This document shows, one piece after another, positions 45,811 to 54,400 of a DNA stretch of 64,000 nt (positions within the stretch are counted from its first letter, which is position 1; each line of letters begins with the position of its first letter). Below the pieces are notes generated by a model that was not told the origin of the DNA, made no database searches, and saw only the letters and a program-made list of their open reading frames with translations. Position numbers and translations under genes: made by a program. The stretch spans positions 1 to 64,000 of the forward strand of contig JAJYRQ010000018.1 in the NCBI GenBank assembly GCA_021794015.1, given 5' to 3'. Origin of the DNA: Deltaproteobacteria bacterium. GTDB lineage: Bacteria > Desulfobacterota > Binatia > Binatales > Binataceae.

Positions 45811-47282
45811 ACGGCCCGGCGGCACAAGCGTCCGACGCCGGCGCAACGACGGGTGTGCCCGCCAGGCCGAAGAACGCGTATGTCGAGCGCGGACGTGTGA
45901 CAGTGCGGAAGTTTTCGGGGTGAAGAGCTTCACCCTTATTTTTGAAGTTGCGCTCTGCCATGTCTGGCAGTCTGCCCCGCACAAGGGCGGCCGCAATGCT
46001 CCGTGGGCGCGAATCAACCCTTAGCGGATTTCACCTATTGGAGGCTGGATATCATAGTGGTGATTCGGCCTTTGGTGGGTTTTTTGGCGTGTCACGCTCG
46101 CGCGTGGGTGCCGCGCGGAGAATTTCGGCGTTTTACCCCGCGGGGCCAGCGGAAGCCGGGATTCCCCTCGGCAGGGCTCGGGGCAGGTCTCGCGCGCGCC
46201 AGGCCATTGCATGGCAGCGGGGACGGGGAGCACGGGTATTTAGGCACTGCGCTCCCGTTGGCCTGCCTGCCGGGGCAGGCAGGCCGGGCAAGCTGCCGTG
46301 CGGCGAGCACCGCACGGGAATGACAGAGGCAGCCGCCGTGGTGCGGAACGTGCGGCGCCTTATAGCGCAGTCCTCAATGCAAGGGCTGGGGCTCTCAACG
46401 TTGACTAAGCCGCTTATGCTCGCGTCGGCGCGTCCGCATCGCAAGACCTCCTGCCTCCCGTTATTGCCTCACTTGCGTAGCGCATTATGCTGACGCGGAG
46501 CGGAATCTGCACGCCCAATAACCCAGCCCGCCGGCAGGGTCTCGGGCCGCGCACATGTTTCCCGTGGCCAGGACACCAAGGGGCGCCCTACGTGCCGTGG
46601 ACTACGATCGCCAAGGCGAGGGCGGCCGCTGCCGCTTCCTCGCTGCGACTGCTCACAGAGTGGGGCACCGACCGTTCCGTCTGTAACGGCGTCGTCGATG
46701 GTTCACGATTGCGCCCTTGGCGGCGGAAATATCGAGTTCTTCTGGTGTGTGGAATCGCGGATCCGACCGTCGATATGCTCGCTGATACGCGAATTACCCT
46801 GAGTGCGCCGTTTAACATTCAGCCGCGGCCGATGTCCATCAGCGCACCCTTCAGCCAGGCGATGGCGGCTGCGGCAAAAGCCGCGGTCGAGCGGGCATCC
46901 ACGGACGCCTTGCGAGGAAGCGCCGTAACTCGGCTCATGGTTAGTTGGCATGTTTGGTTCCAGGTCATATTGCTGCCCGTCGGCGCGGACGCATCAGTTG
47001 TGCGTCGGTTGTCGGACGTGCCACTATCCGGCGGCATAGCATTAACCGGCTCCTTGGGGACGAGCACGCTTAGCGTCAGCCTTGTTCCCATCCGTAAGCC
47101 GAGTTGACCAGCCGCCGCGCGAGAGCGTGCGGGGCGAAAAAGGCGCGTCGAAAGCATGATCGATGTCGCCCGACGCGCTTGCGCGCGTGATTGCCCGGCG
47201 GCGACCCGCCGCCGTCCGGGCTCTCTGCGCGGAGCGGCTGGCGCGGAGATGCGTTGGCGCGCTTCAGCGCCGAGCGGCGCGA
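45811..47282. other. Nearly 1.5-kb stretch without a supported gene
   Basis: No reading frame on either strand carries a recognisable signature. A 206-codon frame at 46487-47107 (+) and opposing frames at 46588-46818 and 46819-47157 (-) are ambiguous and could be chance or the remains of one decayed gene. Between 46260 and 46317 are two adjacent hairpins. The rest shows no tRNA or repeat that I could identify. Confidence 0.4.
46260..46317. repeat. Two adjacent hairpins including GCCTGCCTGCC palindrome
   Basis: GGCCTGCCTGCC at 46260-46271 pairs with 46274-46285, leaving a 2-base loop. Just after it, CCGTGCGG at 46296-46303 pairs with CCGCACGG at 46310-46317. The first hairpin is the cleanest copy of a palindrome also found at 57287 and, less perfectly, at 290. 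Confidence 0.85.
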
Positions 47283-47963
47283 TCAGGCTGAAAGCTGGAG
47301 CGCGTCGGCCACCTTGGTGGCCGGACTGATGGCGCGGTAGCTTGGCCGCTGGCGCAGCCGCTCGAGGTAGGCCGAGACCTGCGGGAAGCTATCCAGCGCT
47401 GTCGCGTCGACCTCGAGCACCATGGCCACGACCATTGCCACAACGTCGGCCATCGAGAAGGCGCCGCCCAGGCAGCCGCCGGGCTCCGCTTGCGCCAGAA
47501 CCCGCTCGAGGTAAGGCAAGTCACGCGCGCGCAGGCGCTCGCGGGCTTTCTCCATGCGCTCAAGGTCGCGCTTTTCCGGCGGACTCCAGTAAGGCATCCA
47601 GAGCCCGGGCAGCGTCTCGCCGAGCAGAGCCTCGTCGCCGAACTGTTCGAGCTGGCGCACCCGGGCGCGTGCCGCGGGGTCATTGGCCGGCAGCAGTCTG
47701 GGCGAGCCGTAGCGCTCGTCGAGGTACTCGTTGATTACCGTCGAGTCGAAAATTACCAGCCCGTCGTCGTCGATATAGGGCACCTTGCCCAGGGGATGGC
47801 GGGCGAGCATCTCGGGCGGCTTTTTCCACAGATGGCCGGGCGGGAGGTTTTCCACCCGGTAAGGGAGGCGTTTTTCCTCGAGCACGACCTTGGTCTTGCT
47901 GGCGTGGGTGGAGCGCAGGGTGCCCCAGGGATAATCCCGTTCCGTCGTCCACAGCGTTATCAT
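47283..47963 (-). CDS. Glutathione S-transferase family protein
   Basis: 226 residues. N-terminal thioredoxin fold with KTKVVLEEKRLPYRVENL, the GSH-binding HPLGKVPYIDDDGLVIFDST near 55-75 (cis-Pro and following Asp-Ser), and C-terminal GGAFSMADVVAMVVAMVLEV near 165. Zeta- or maleylpyruvate-isomerase-like GSTs often pair with a fumarylacetoacetase-family hydrolase, as here: the FAH gene lies upstream on the same strand, separated by 205 bp with a strong hairpin. Exact substrate not determinable. Confidence 0.9.
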   Translation of the reverse strand: MITLWTTERDYPWGTLRSTHASKTKVVLEEKRLPYRVENLPPGHLWKKPPEMLARHPLGKVPYIDDDGLVIFDSTVINEYLDERYGSPRLLPANDPAARARVRQLEQFGDEALLGETLPGLWMPYWSPPEKRDLERMEKARERLRARDLPYLERVLAQAEPGGCLGGAFSMADVVAMVVAMVLEVDATALDSFPQVSAYLERLRQRPSYRAISPATKVADALQLSA

Positions 47964-48040
47964 CGGTGTCTCCTGCTTGAGCTGAAGGCTTTGAGCTTGA
48001 GGGCGGCGTGGACCGCCTGGACCGAGGCTCTCGGCCGGGC

Positions 48041-48094
48041 CGCCGACCTGGATGGCTGCGCGTTGCGGGGGCTACGCAGCCATCCAGGTCGGCG
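48041..48094. repeat. Perfect 20-bp stem-loop between FAH and GST genes
   Basis: CGCCGACCTGGATGGCTGCG at 48041-48060 pairs exactly with 48075-48094, leaving a 14-base loop. It lies after the fumarylacetoacetase-family stop and before the GST start. No T-run follows in the minus direction, so it may be an attenuator or RNA-stability element rather than a standard terminator. Confidence 0.9.
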
Positions 48095-48169
48095 CAGCCT
48101 AAAGGCGCGTCGGCGCCATCGCTATGGCGGCCGGCGGCACCCTCCGTGCCCGACCGGGCCGGCTCCAGC

Positions 48170-48934
48170 TTAAGCGGGCGCCGCGATCGTGTTGCGCAAG
48201 CATCCGATCCCCTCGATTTCCACCTCGACGGTGTCTCCGACCTGCATCGGCCCGATTCCGCCCGGCGTGCCGGTGGTGATCACATCGCCGGGCATCAGCG
48301 TCATCACCTGGGAGACGTAGCTGATGAGGTAATCGCAGTCGAAGACCAGGTTCGAGGTGCGCGAGTGCTGGCGCGTTTCGCCGTTTAGCCGGGTCTCGAT
48401 AGCCAGGTCGGACGGGTCGATGCTGGTGACGATCATCGGTCCAATGGGTGCGAAGGTGTCAAAGCTCTTGCCGCGGGTGAACTGTACGTCGTGGTCCTGC
48501 AGGTCGCGGGCGGTCACGTCGTTGAGACAGGTATAGCCCAGGACGTAGCTGCGCGCCTGGGCGCGCGAGACGTTGCGCGCGCGCTTTGCGATCACCACGG
48601 CCAGTTCGCCTTCGTAGTGCAGATTGGAGGTCTGGGGCGGGTAAATGATGGCATCGCCGGGCCCGATTACGCAGGTCGAGGGCTTCAGGAAGATGAGCGG
48701 TTCGGTTGGCACCTTGTTGCCTCTTTCCGCCGCGTGGTCGCGGTAGTTAAGGCCGATGGCCACGATTTTGCCGGGCACGACCGGGGCGAGCAGTCGCGCG
48801 GCCTTAAGCGGAGTCGGCTTTGCTCCGGGCACCGGGACGAGCTGGTCCAGCGCTCCCTGCAGGGGTCTGATCTCTTCGCCCTCGAGGACACCGAGTTGTT
48901 CATGGTGGTTGTGGGAGAACCTTACGATCTTCAT
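48170..48934 (-). CDS. Fumarylacetoacetate hydrolase family protein
   Basis: 254 residues from ATG 48934 (MKIVRFSHNHHEQLGVL). Family core: KIVAIGLNYRDHAAE, EPLIFLKPSTCVIGPGDAI, LHYEGELAVVIAKRARNVS with metal ligands E and E, YTCLNDVTARDLQ, and ITTGTPGGIGPMQVGDTVEV. Members hydrolyse or decarboxylate 2-oxo acids such as fumarylpyruvate and 2-oxopent-4-enoate. The GST-type isomerase gene downstream suggests maleyl-to-fumaryl isomerisation then cleavage, as in gentisate or tyrosine breakdown. Confidence 0.93.
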   Translation of the reverse strand: MKIVRFSHNHHEQLGVLEGEEIRPLQGALDQLVPVPGAKPTPLKAARLLAPVVPGKIVAIGLNYRDHAAERGNKVPTEPLIFLKPSTCVIGPGDAIIYPPQTSNLHYEGELAVVIAKRARNVSRAQARSYVLGYTCLNDVTARDLQDHDVQFTRGKSFDTFAPIGPMIVTSIDPSDLAIETRLNGETRQHSRTSNLVFDCDYLISYVSQVMTLMPGDVITTGTPGGIGPMQVGDTVEVEIEGIGCLRNTIAAPA

Positions 48935-49090
48935 GGGCAAATCCCTGGTAAGTGTTGTCAGAATGCTGCGGCGTTGGCGGTGGCGCCGGCAGCGCGCTGC
49001 ACAATGAAGCTTTGCGCGCGGGGCCTTCGCTTGTCAACGTACTTAACATCGGGGCGCAGCTTCCTTACCCTGTGGTCTGGGGTGCGTGTG

Positions 49091-50329
49091 ATGGACAAGC
49101 CGAAGATTCGGCCGGTGGAGGCTTTTCCGGTCGAGCATGACGGGCAGACCTTTGTCTGTCTGCGCGATCCCACCGGGCTGGCGTCGTCGCCGATTCTTCT
49201 CGGCATGGGGGCCTACTTCGTCGCCACGCTTTTTGACGGCCACAACAGCGTGCGCGACGTGGAGGCGGCCTTTGCGGGCCGCTTTGGCGAGGTTCTGCCG
49301 TCGCAACAGCTCGAGGAGCTGATTGCACGGTTGGATGAAGTGGGCTTTCTGGAGTCGCCGGCCATGGCGGAGCGTCGCCGGCGGTTCGAGCAGGAGTTTG
49401 CGTCGGCGCCGCAGCGGGCGGCGGCCCATGCCGGGCTCTGTTACGAGCGCGACCCGGTGCGGCTGCGCGCTGAAATCGAGGGTTTTTTCCGCTTGCCCGA
49501 AGGGCCGGGCAGCTTGCCTGCGGCGGCGGCCGACGGCCGCTTGGCCGCGCCCAGGGGGCTGATTGCGCCGCACATCGACCCGCGCCGCGGCGCAGCCGCC
49601 TATGCCCATGCTTACGGCGAGCTGGCCGGCCGCCAGCCGCCCGAGCTGGTCGTTGTTCTTGGCACCGCGCACTGCGGAGGCGGGCCGGAGTTGTTTGCCG
49701 CCACGCGCAAGGATTACGCCACGCCGCTGGGAGCGGTGATGACCGACCGGCCTCTGGTCGAGCGGCTGGCCAAGCGCTATAGCGGGGGCGACCTTTTCGC
49801 CCAGGAGCTGCTCCATCGCCACGAGCACTCGATCGAGTTCCAGGCCGTTTTCCTTGCCTGGGCTCTGGGCGTCGGAAACTTCCGGACGGTGCCGATCCTG
49901 GTCGGCTCGTTTTACGAGATGGTCGGGCGTGGCCGGCAACCGGCCGAGGACCCGCGGGTCGGCGCCTTCATCGAGGCGCTGCGGGCGGAGCTGGCGGCCG
50001 AGCGTCGGCGTGTTCTGGTGGTTGCCGGGGTAGACTTCGCCCACGTGGGCCGCAAGTTCGGCGATCCGTTTCGGGTCGATGAAGCGCAGGCTGAGAAGGT
50101 GCGTCGCGATGACCGCGAGCTTATCGCTCACATCGAACGGTGCGACCCGGCGGGGTTTTTCGCCGCGGTGGCTCGCGACGGCGACAGCCGCCGAATCTGC
50201 GGGCTGGCGCCGATCTACGTGGCGCTGGAGCTGCTGGCGGGATGCCGGGGCAGGCTGCTCAAGCATGCCATCGCGCTGGAACTTCAGACCGGCTCGGCGG
50301 TTTCATTCGCCAGCATCGTGATCGACTAA
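49091..50329 (+). CDS. MEMO-family protein with N-terminal PqqD-like domain
   Basis: 412 residues from ATG 49091 (MDKPKIRPVEAFPVEHDGQT). Residues about 10-95 resemble a PqqD-like or small winged domain (SPILLGMGAYFVATLFDGHN, then VRDVEAAFAGRFG). Residues about 140-412 are the MEMO domain: GLIAPHIDPRRGAAAYAHAY, VVLGTAHCGGGPELFA, RHEHSIEFQAVFL, and VVAGVDFAHVGRKFGDPF, the metal-site histidines and aspartates. This matches AmmeMemoRadiSam system protein B. The radical-SAM and AMMECR1 partners are not adjacent. Confidence 0.85.
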   Translation: MDKPKIRPVEAFPVEHDGQTFVCLRDPTGLASSPILLGMGAYFVATLFDGHNSVRDVEAAFAGRFGEVLPSQQLEELIARLDEVGFLESPAMAERRRRFEQEFASAPQRAAAHAGLCYERDPVRLRAEIEGFFRLPEGPGSLPAAAADGRLAAPRGLIAPHIDPRRGAAAYAHAYGELAGRQPPELVVVLGTAHCGGGPELFAATRKDYATPLGAVMTDRPLVERLAKRYSGGDLFAQELLHRHEHSIEFQAVFLAWALGVGNFRTVPILVGSFYEMVGRGRQPAEDPRVGAFIEALRAELAAERRRVLVVAGVDFAHVGRKFGDPFRVDEAQAEKVRRDDRELIAHIERCDPAGFFAAVARDGDSRRICGLAPIYVALELLAGCRGRLLKHAIALELQTGSAVSFASIVID

Positions 50330-50470
50330 GTGCCTGTCCGAGTGACGCCATAAGCTGGCTGGCGGCCTTGGGCGAGGTAAAGTTTCCGTTGCGAGGGTTC
50401 GAGGCGCCGGGCTGAGAAGCGCCGGAGGGGGCCGAAGGTGTGATCGCCCGGCAGCGCATGGGGGGGTCGC
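50330..50470. other. Short non-coding gap before transposase remnant
   Basis: No gene. Likely part of the end of the decayed IS whose transposase C-terminus lies at 50471-50680. Confidence 0.35.
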
Positions 50471-50680
50471 TCAGCCGCTCACTAGGGCGAGCCTGCACAG
50501 GTTGCGCGCGGTGCAGACCAGGCTCCCCTCAGCTTTGACCTTGGCCGGCCCGCGCAGCAAGAACTGGCGCAAGCCACGCGCCTGCGTAATCACGCCGAAG
50601 ACCGGCTGGACCGTTTGCTTGCGCGGCGGTAACGGCTAGGTAGCCAGCCCTGCCGTAGCTTGCGCCACATCGCCGGCCCG
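50471..50680 (-). pseudogene. Transposase C-terminal remnant
   Basis: On the minus strand, a frame ending at 50471 encodes RKQTVQPVFGVITQARGLRQ, then FLLRGPAKVKAEGSLVCTAR, the typical C-terminus of IS1182-like transposases. Upstream, a different frame reads MWRKLRQGWLPSRYRR, the usual preceding block, so one frame change separates them. The rest of the gene is missing. It differs from the element at 31155. Confidence 0.75.
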
Positions 50681-50804
50681 CAGCGGTCCCTTGCCCCTAG
50701 TCGGCAGGCGGGTCACTTCTAGCCGCGCTCGGCGCTGGCGTTGCGATCAAGGCGGACCGGTTCATCAACTGCCGGGTCTCGGCCGCAATAACTCCTTGCG
50801 GGCG

Positions 50805-51152
50805 CTAAGTGAGGCCGAGTCGAGGCTTGATCGCCGGCTGGACCCCGGCGAGGTCCTTTGGGTCGAGCTTGCCCAGCCTGCCGCGCAACCGCTGCCTGCT
50901 GGCGGTGGTGAGCTGATCCGCCATCGCCTTGCAGCGCGTGCGGCCCACGGCTGGGGAGGCCTGGGGCCGGCAAAGCCGCTCCACGTTGCTGGTTATCGGT
51001 ACGACTTGGATCCGGCTGAGCAGGCGGTTGGCGGCGTCGTTGCTGACCACGGTGGCGGGGCGAGGTTTTCTGATTTCGCCGCCCGGCGAGGGATCGAACG
51101 CCACCCGCCACACTTCGCCGCGTCGCGGTTCGCCACGCTCACCGGGGCTCAT
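50805..51152 (-). CDS. mazF: MazF/PemK-family toxin
   Basis: 115 residues from ATG 51152 (MSPGERGEPRRGEVW); longer starts lack support. Family blocks: RRGEVWRVAFDPSPGGEIRKPRPATVVSN is read as RGEVWRVAF, RKPRPATVVSNDAAN, VVPITSNVERL and CKAMADQLTTASRQRLRG. The catalytic Arg-rich surface is present. MazF cleaves RNA at specific triplets or quintets. ATGA overlap with the upstream antitoxin (51149-51152). Confidence 0.9.
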   Translation of the reverse strand: MSPGERGEPRRGEVWRVAFDPSPGGEIRKPRPATVVSNDAANRLLSRIQVVPITSNVERLCRPQASPAVGRTRCKAMADQLTTASRQRLRGRLGKLDPKDLAGVQPAIKPRLGLT

Positions 51153-51382
51153 CCGCCACGTTTCCCGCCAGCCCCTCGGCTCCACTCTGCGGCCTCGGCT
51201 TGGCGCCGCTCCTCAGCCGCCATCGCCCGGTAGCCCTCCTCGAGCCGCTCGCGTACCACGTGCGGGCGGGCGAGGTCGTTGAGGAAGCGGCTGATGTCGC
51301 GTGGTCCGGCCACCCGGCACAGCCCCCGACAGACCTCGTCCTCGACGGCAATGGTGAGCCCTTTGCGCGGCTTCAGCGACAT
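51149..51382 (-). CDS. mazE: MazE-like antitoxin with altered C-terminus
   Basis: 77 residues from ATG 51382 (MSLKPRKGLTIAVEDEVCRG). The N-terminal DNA-binding part and ISRFLNDLARPHVVRERLEE are typical of ribbon-helix-helix antitoxins paired with MazF. The end reads WSRGAGGKRGG, but the +1 frame gives EGLAGNVADEPR, which is the usual toxin-binding tail. A single extra base near the end would explain this. The antitoxin may therefore bind MazF poorly, or the pair may be decaying. Confidence 0.75.
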   Translation of the reverse strand: MSLKPRKGLTIAVEDEVCRGLCRVAGPRDISRFLNDLARPHVVRERLEEGYRAMAAEERRQAEAAEWSRGAGGKRGG

Positions 51383-51417
51383 GCACGTATTCTCTATGTG
51401 TTAGCGGGCGGGCCTCA

Positions 51418-51436
51418 AGCCGCGCGGCGCGCGGCT
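51418..51436. promoter_or_regulatory. Palindrome upstream of mazEF, candidate operator
   Basis: AGCCGCGCG at 51418-51426 is complementary to CGCGCGGCT at 51428-51436 with one central base. It lies 36-54 bp upstream of the mazE start, where toxin-antitoxin operators usually sit. Confidence 0.45.
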
Positions 51437-51496
51437 CTCCTTTCGTATAGGATAAAGGAGGTTATCAGATATTAAAGCGGCGGGCAGCGGGCAGGG

Positions 51497-54400
51497 TTAA
51501 TAGGCGAACTTCGCTTGGTGCGACGAGGCTCGCTTGCACGCAAGGCAGTATCGTCCGTACCCGCCTTTTCCCCCCTTTAGGAACTTGTCCCAGAAGGCCT
51601 TTAGCGGTTTGGTCTGGTCGCACTTGCCGCAATACCTCATTTTGCCGTCGGCGAGCGCTTCGGCATCCTTGTGTATCCGCCCGACCACGGCGTTGTCGGT
51701 CTTGCCGTTCTGCTCGATAGCGATCAGCTTCGAAAGCCTGTCGGAAAGTGTGGTCACAGGATCGGCGCCCAGGTTGAAACGGTTCACGCGCAGGAATTTG
51801 TAGCCATATGACTCAAGCGTCATCTGCCGCTCGATGTCCTCTGGCTTATAGTAGAATGCGTAGTTCGCCGCACTCACTTGGGAGGGGCTGGTGAAGTGCC
51901 ATTGGAATCCGTCGTACTCGATAACGACGTTTACCGGGCGCTCGCCATCGCGGAAGATGAGCAGGAAGTCAGCGCGGTAGGCCGGATGCTGATACAAGGG
52001 GTCGAGCTGGCGCAGATAATCGCCGATCGGAAACTGAGCGCGAATCTCCATCCGGTCCCGATTCTTCTGGAAGAACGGGGTTGCCCTCAGCCACCCGAGT
52101 AGCTGCTTCTCCATCGGTGATTTCGGGTCGGTCTGACCCGGTTCGGCCTTCGACCTGTCTTGCAGAAGCCGATGGAAGTGCTGTAGCGCGACCCGGGCCG
52201 ATCCGGAGAAACGTTCAACGGGCTTGGACAGCACGAAATGAATGCATTCCTTGGCGCGTGAGAGGCCTACGTTCAGTCGCTGGTACTTGAGCGCGTCGGC
52301 GGCGCGCTCCTCGGCGTTCCTCAAATCCACTGGAAAGACATAGTTGAGGGCATCGTGGACGGATGTTGCCACCATGCTGTACAGAATTACGTCGCGCTCC
52401 TCACCCTGACAGGTGTCGAAGGTCATGACCTTCAGCTTGAGCACCTCGTGGTAGTCGCGGGCGTTGGGCTGGTCAAGCACCATGCGAGAGAGCAGCGCCA
52501 CCTGCTCACGAAACGGCGAGACCACGCCCACCGTCGGAGACTCGTCCATGTCAAGGAATTTGTCGAGCTGCTCGAGGATGAACCTGGCTTCAAGCGTGTT
52601 GGTGTTACGCAGCTTCTCCCGACTGCCGTCGTGCTCGAGCACCGTGAATTTGATCGCATCCTCGATGGGCTTCCCGCGGAATTTTACGGCCTGAAGCTGG
52701 CCGTTGTAGAATGTCTCCGAGCTAAACGAGATCAGTTCCTGGTAGCCGCGAAAGTGCTTGCGCAGCATAATCCTCAGATTTGCGATCCACTCGAACAATT
52801 CGAGCACCGAGCGCTTTACATCGAATTGGGCCGCGCGCTGAAGTCGGTCTGCGCGGTCGCTGATATTGGACCGGAAATACTGCTGGATTTCCGCTTGCCA
52901 CGCCCTGTTTTGCTCGTTTCCCGCAAATAAGGCTTTAACATTGGAGAACTGCTGGCGGTCGCCCAGCACGAGAGCCTTCCGCGCCCGCAAGAGGGCTGGG
53001 AAGGCCTGTGCGACCGAAACCTGGCTGGCCTCGTCGATTACCACGAGGTCGAACATACCCTGCTCCAGCGGGATGTACTCGGCGTATTCCCGGATGTTCG
53101 CTATGATGCAGGGAAACGCGTCGCGGAGTTCCTGGAACGCCTCGGCGGGAAATTTCTGACGGGAACGAATAACTCCGAGGAGCGCCTTCGCTGTGGCCGC
53201 CTTGTTGCGGACGAAGTTGACGAAACGCGCGTCCATTTCGTAAGTCATCTTGGCGGCGCACAGTTGCTCGAGCTGGCCCCGCTCGGCCACAAAATCGATC
53301 TGCGGTATGCTTGCTTCGCGCGCGGTAAGCGAATTGCACAGCTGCATAAAGTTCGCGAGTGAAATGCAGAAGGCTACGAAGTTGGACGGTTCGGTGAAGC
53401 GCTCTTGCGACCCCAACCGCCAGGCGGAAAGCGAACCCAGCCCGCATCGCGCGAATGCCTTGTCGAGCAGGTCGAGGAGCCGGAGCAGGGGCGAACAATC
53501 GAAGAACTGTTCCTGTCTGTGGACTATGGCTTCGTAGATTTCCGCGAAGTCTTCGTCGGGTACTCCCAGCGCGCGCGCCCGGGCTTCGGCCTTCGGCAGT
53601 TGCTTCGAGATCCGCCTCAGTTCCGGCAGTCGGCGGTGAAGCTGGAGCACGTTTCTGACGGGAAGCAGTTGTGCAACTTCTGCGTTTAGTGCGCGGAGCT
53701 TCTTATGGCGAAAGAGATAAGCGAAAAGCGGCATCCGCAGATCGTCATATCGAGCGAGGGAGGCCTGCAAAGTATGGGAGTCGGGCGGTATAAGCTTTTG
53801 AAATATCGAGAACGCCGCTCGATCGTCCGCGAGCATCGTGAGCTGCGTCGCGAGCGTCGACTTGCGCATCAGGCAAGTCAGATGGGCTACGCTGTCGGGA
53901 GCTGCGGAATCAAGGAAGGCCAAGGCCGCTTCCGCGTGCGGGCCGCGCCGCCATGCAAGGACATCGTCCAACTGAGGCTTAGGATCGGGGCAAGGGCCTC
54001 TTTCGAGCGCCGCGATAACCTCTGCCGCACGCTGACGAAGTGATTGTTCAAGCTTATGAAAAGTCTCGATGTCAGCCAGCTTCATTCCGGAAAGCTGTTC
54101 GATCGAGGCGGCAACGCTTTGTATGATCCGATCCCTCACCTGCCCGATGTTGGCGTCGATCTCGTCGCGGCGAGGGCGTGCCGCCTGGTACTGGCTCTGG
54201 ATGCTAGTTATTGCGCCCGTCGACAGCAGCCTGCCGAAGTTTGCGCCCACTCGCCCAAGTCGGAGGATCGGGTTTTGAAACGACGCGTTGGGACGTGCGC
54301 GGTTAATCGCGGACGTGAGCTTGTCCCCAACCACGTCGAGCGCCTCGTTTTTGTCCGAAAGTACGAGCACCGTGCGACCTTTGAGAATGCATTCGAAGGC

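Noticed and set aside
46487-47107. 206-codon frame in the gene-poor region
   Set aside because: No recognisable domain and competing frames on the other strand; kept only as a possible decayed gene.
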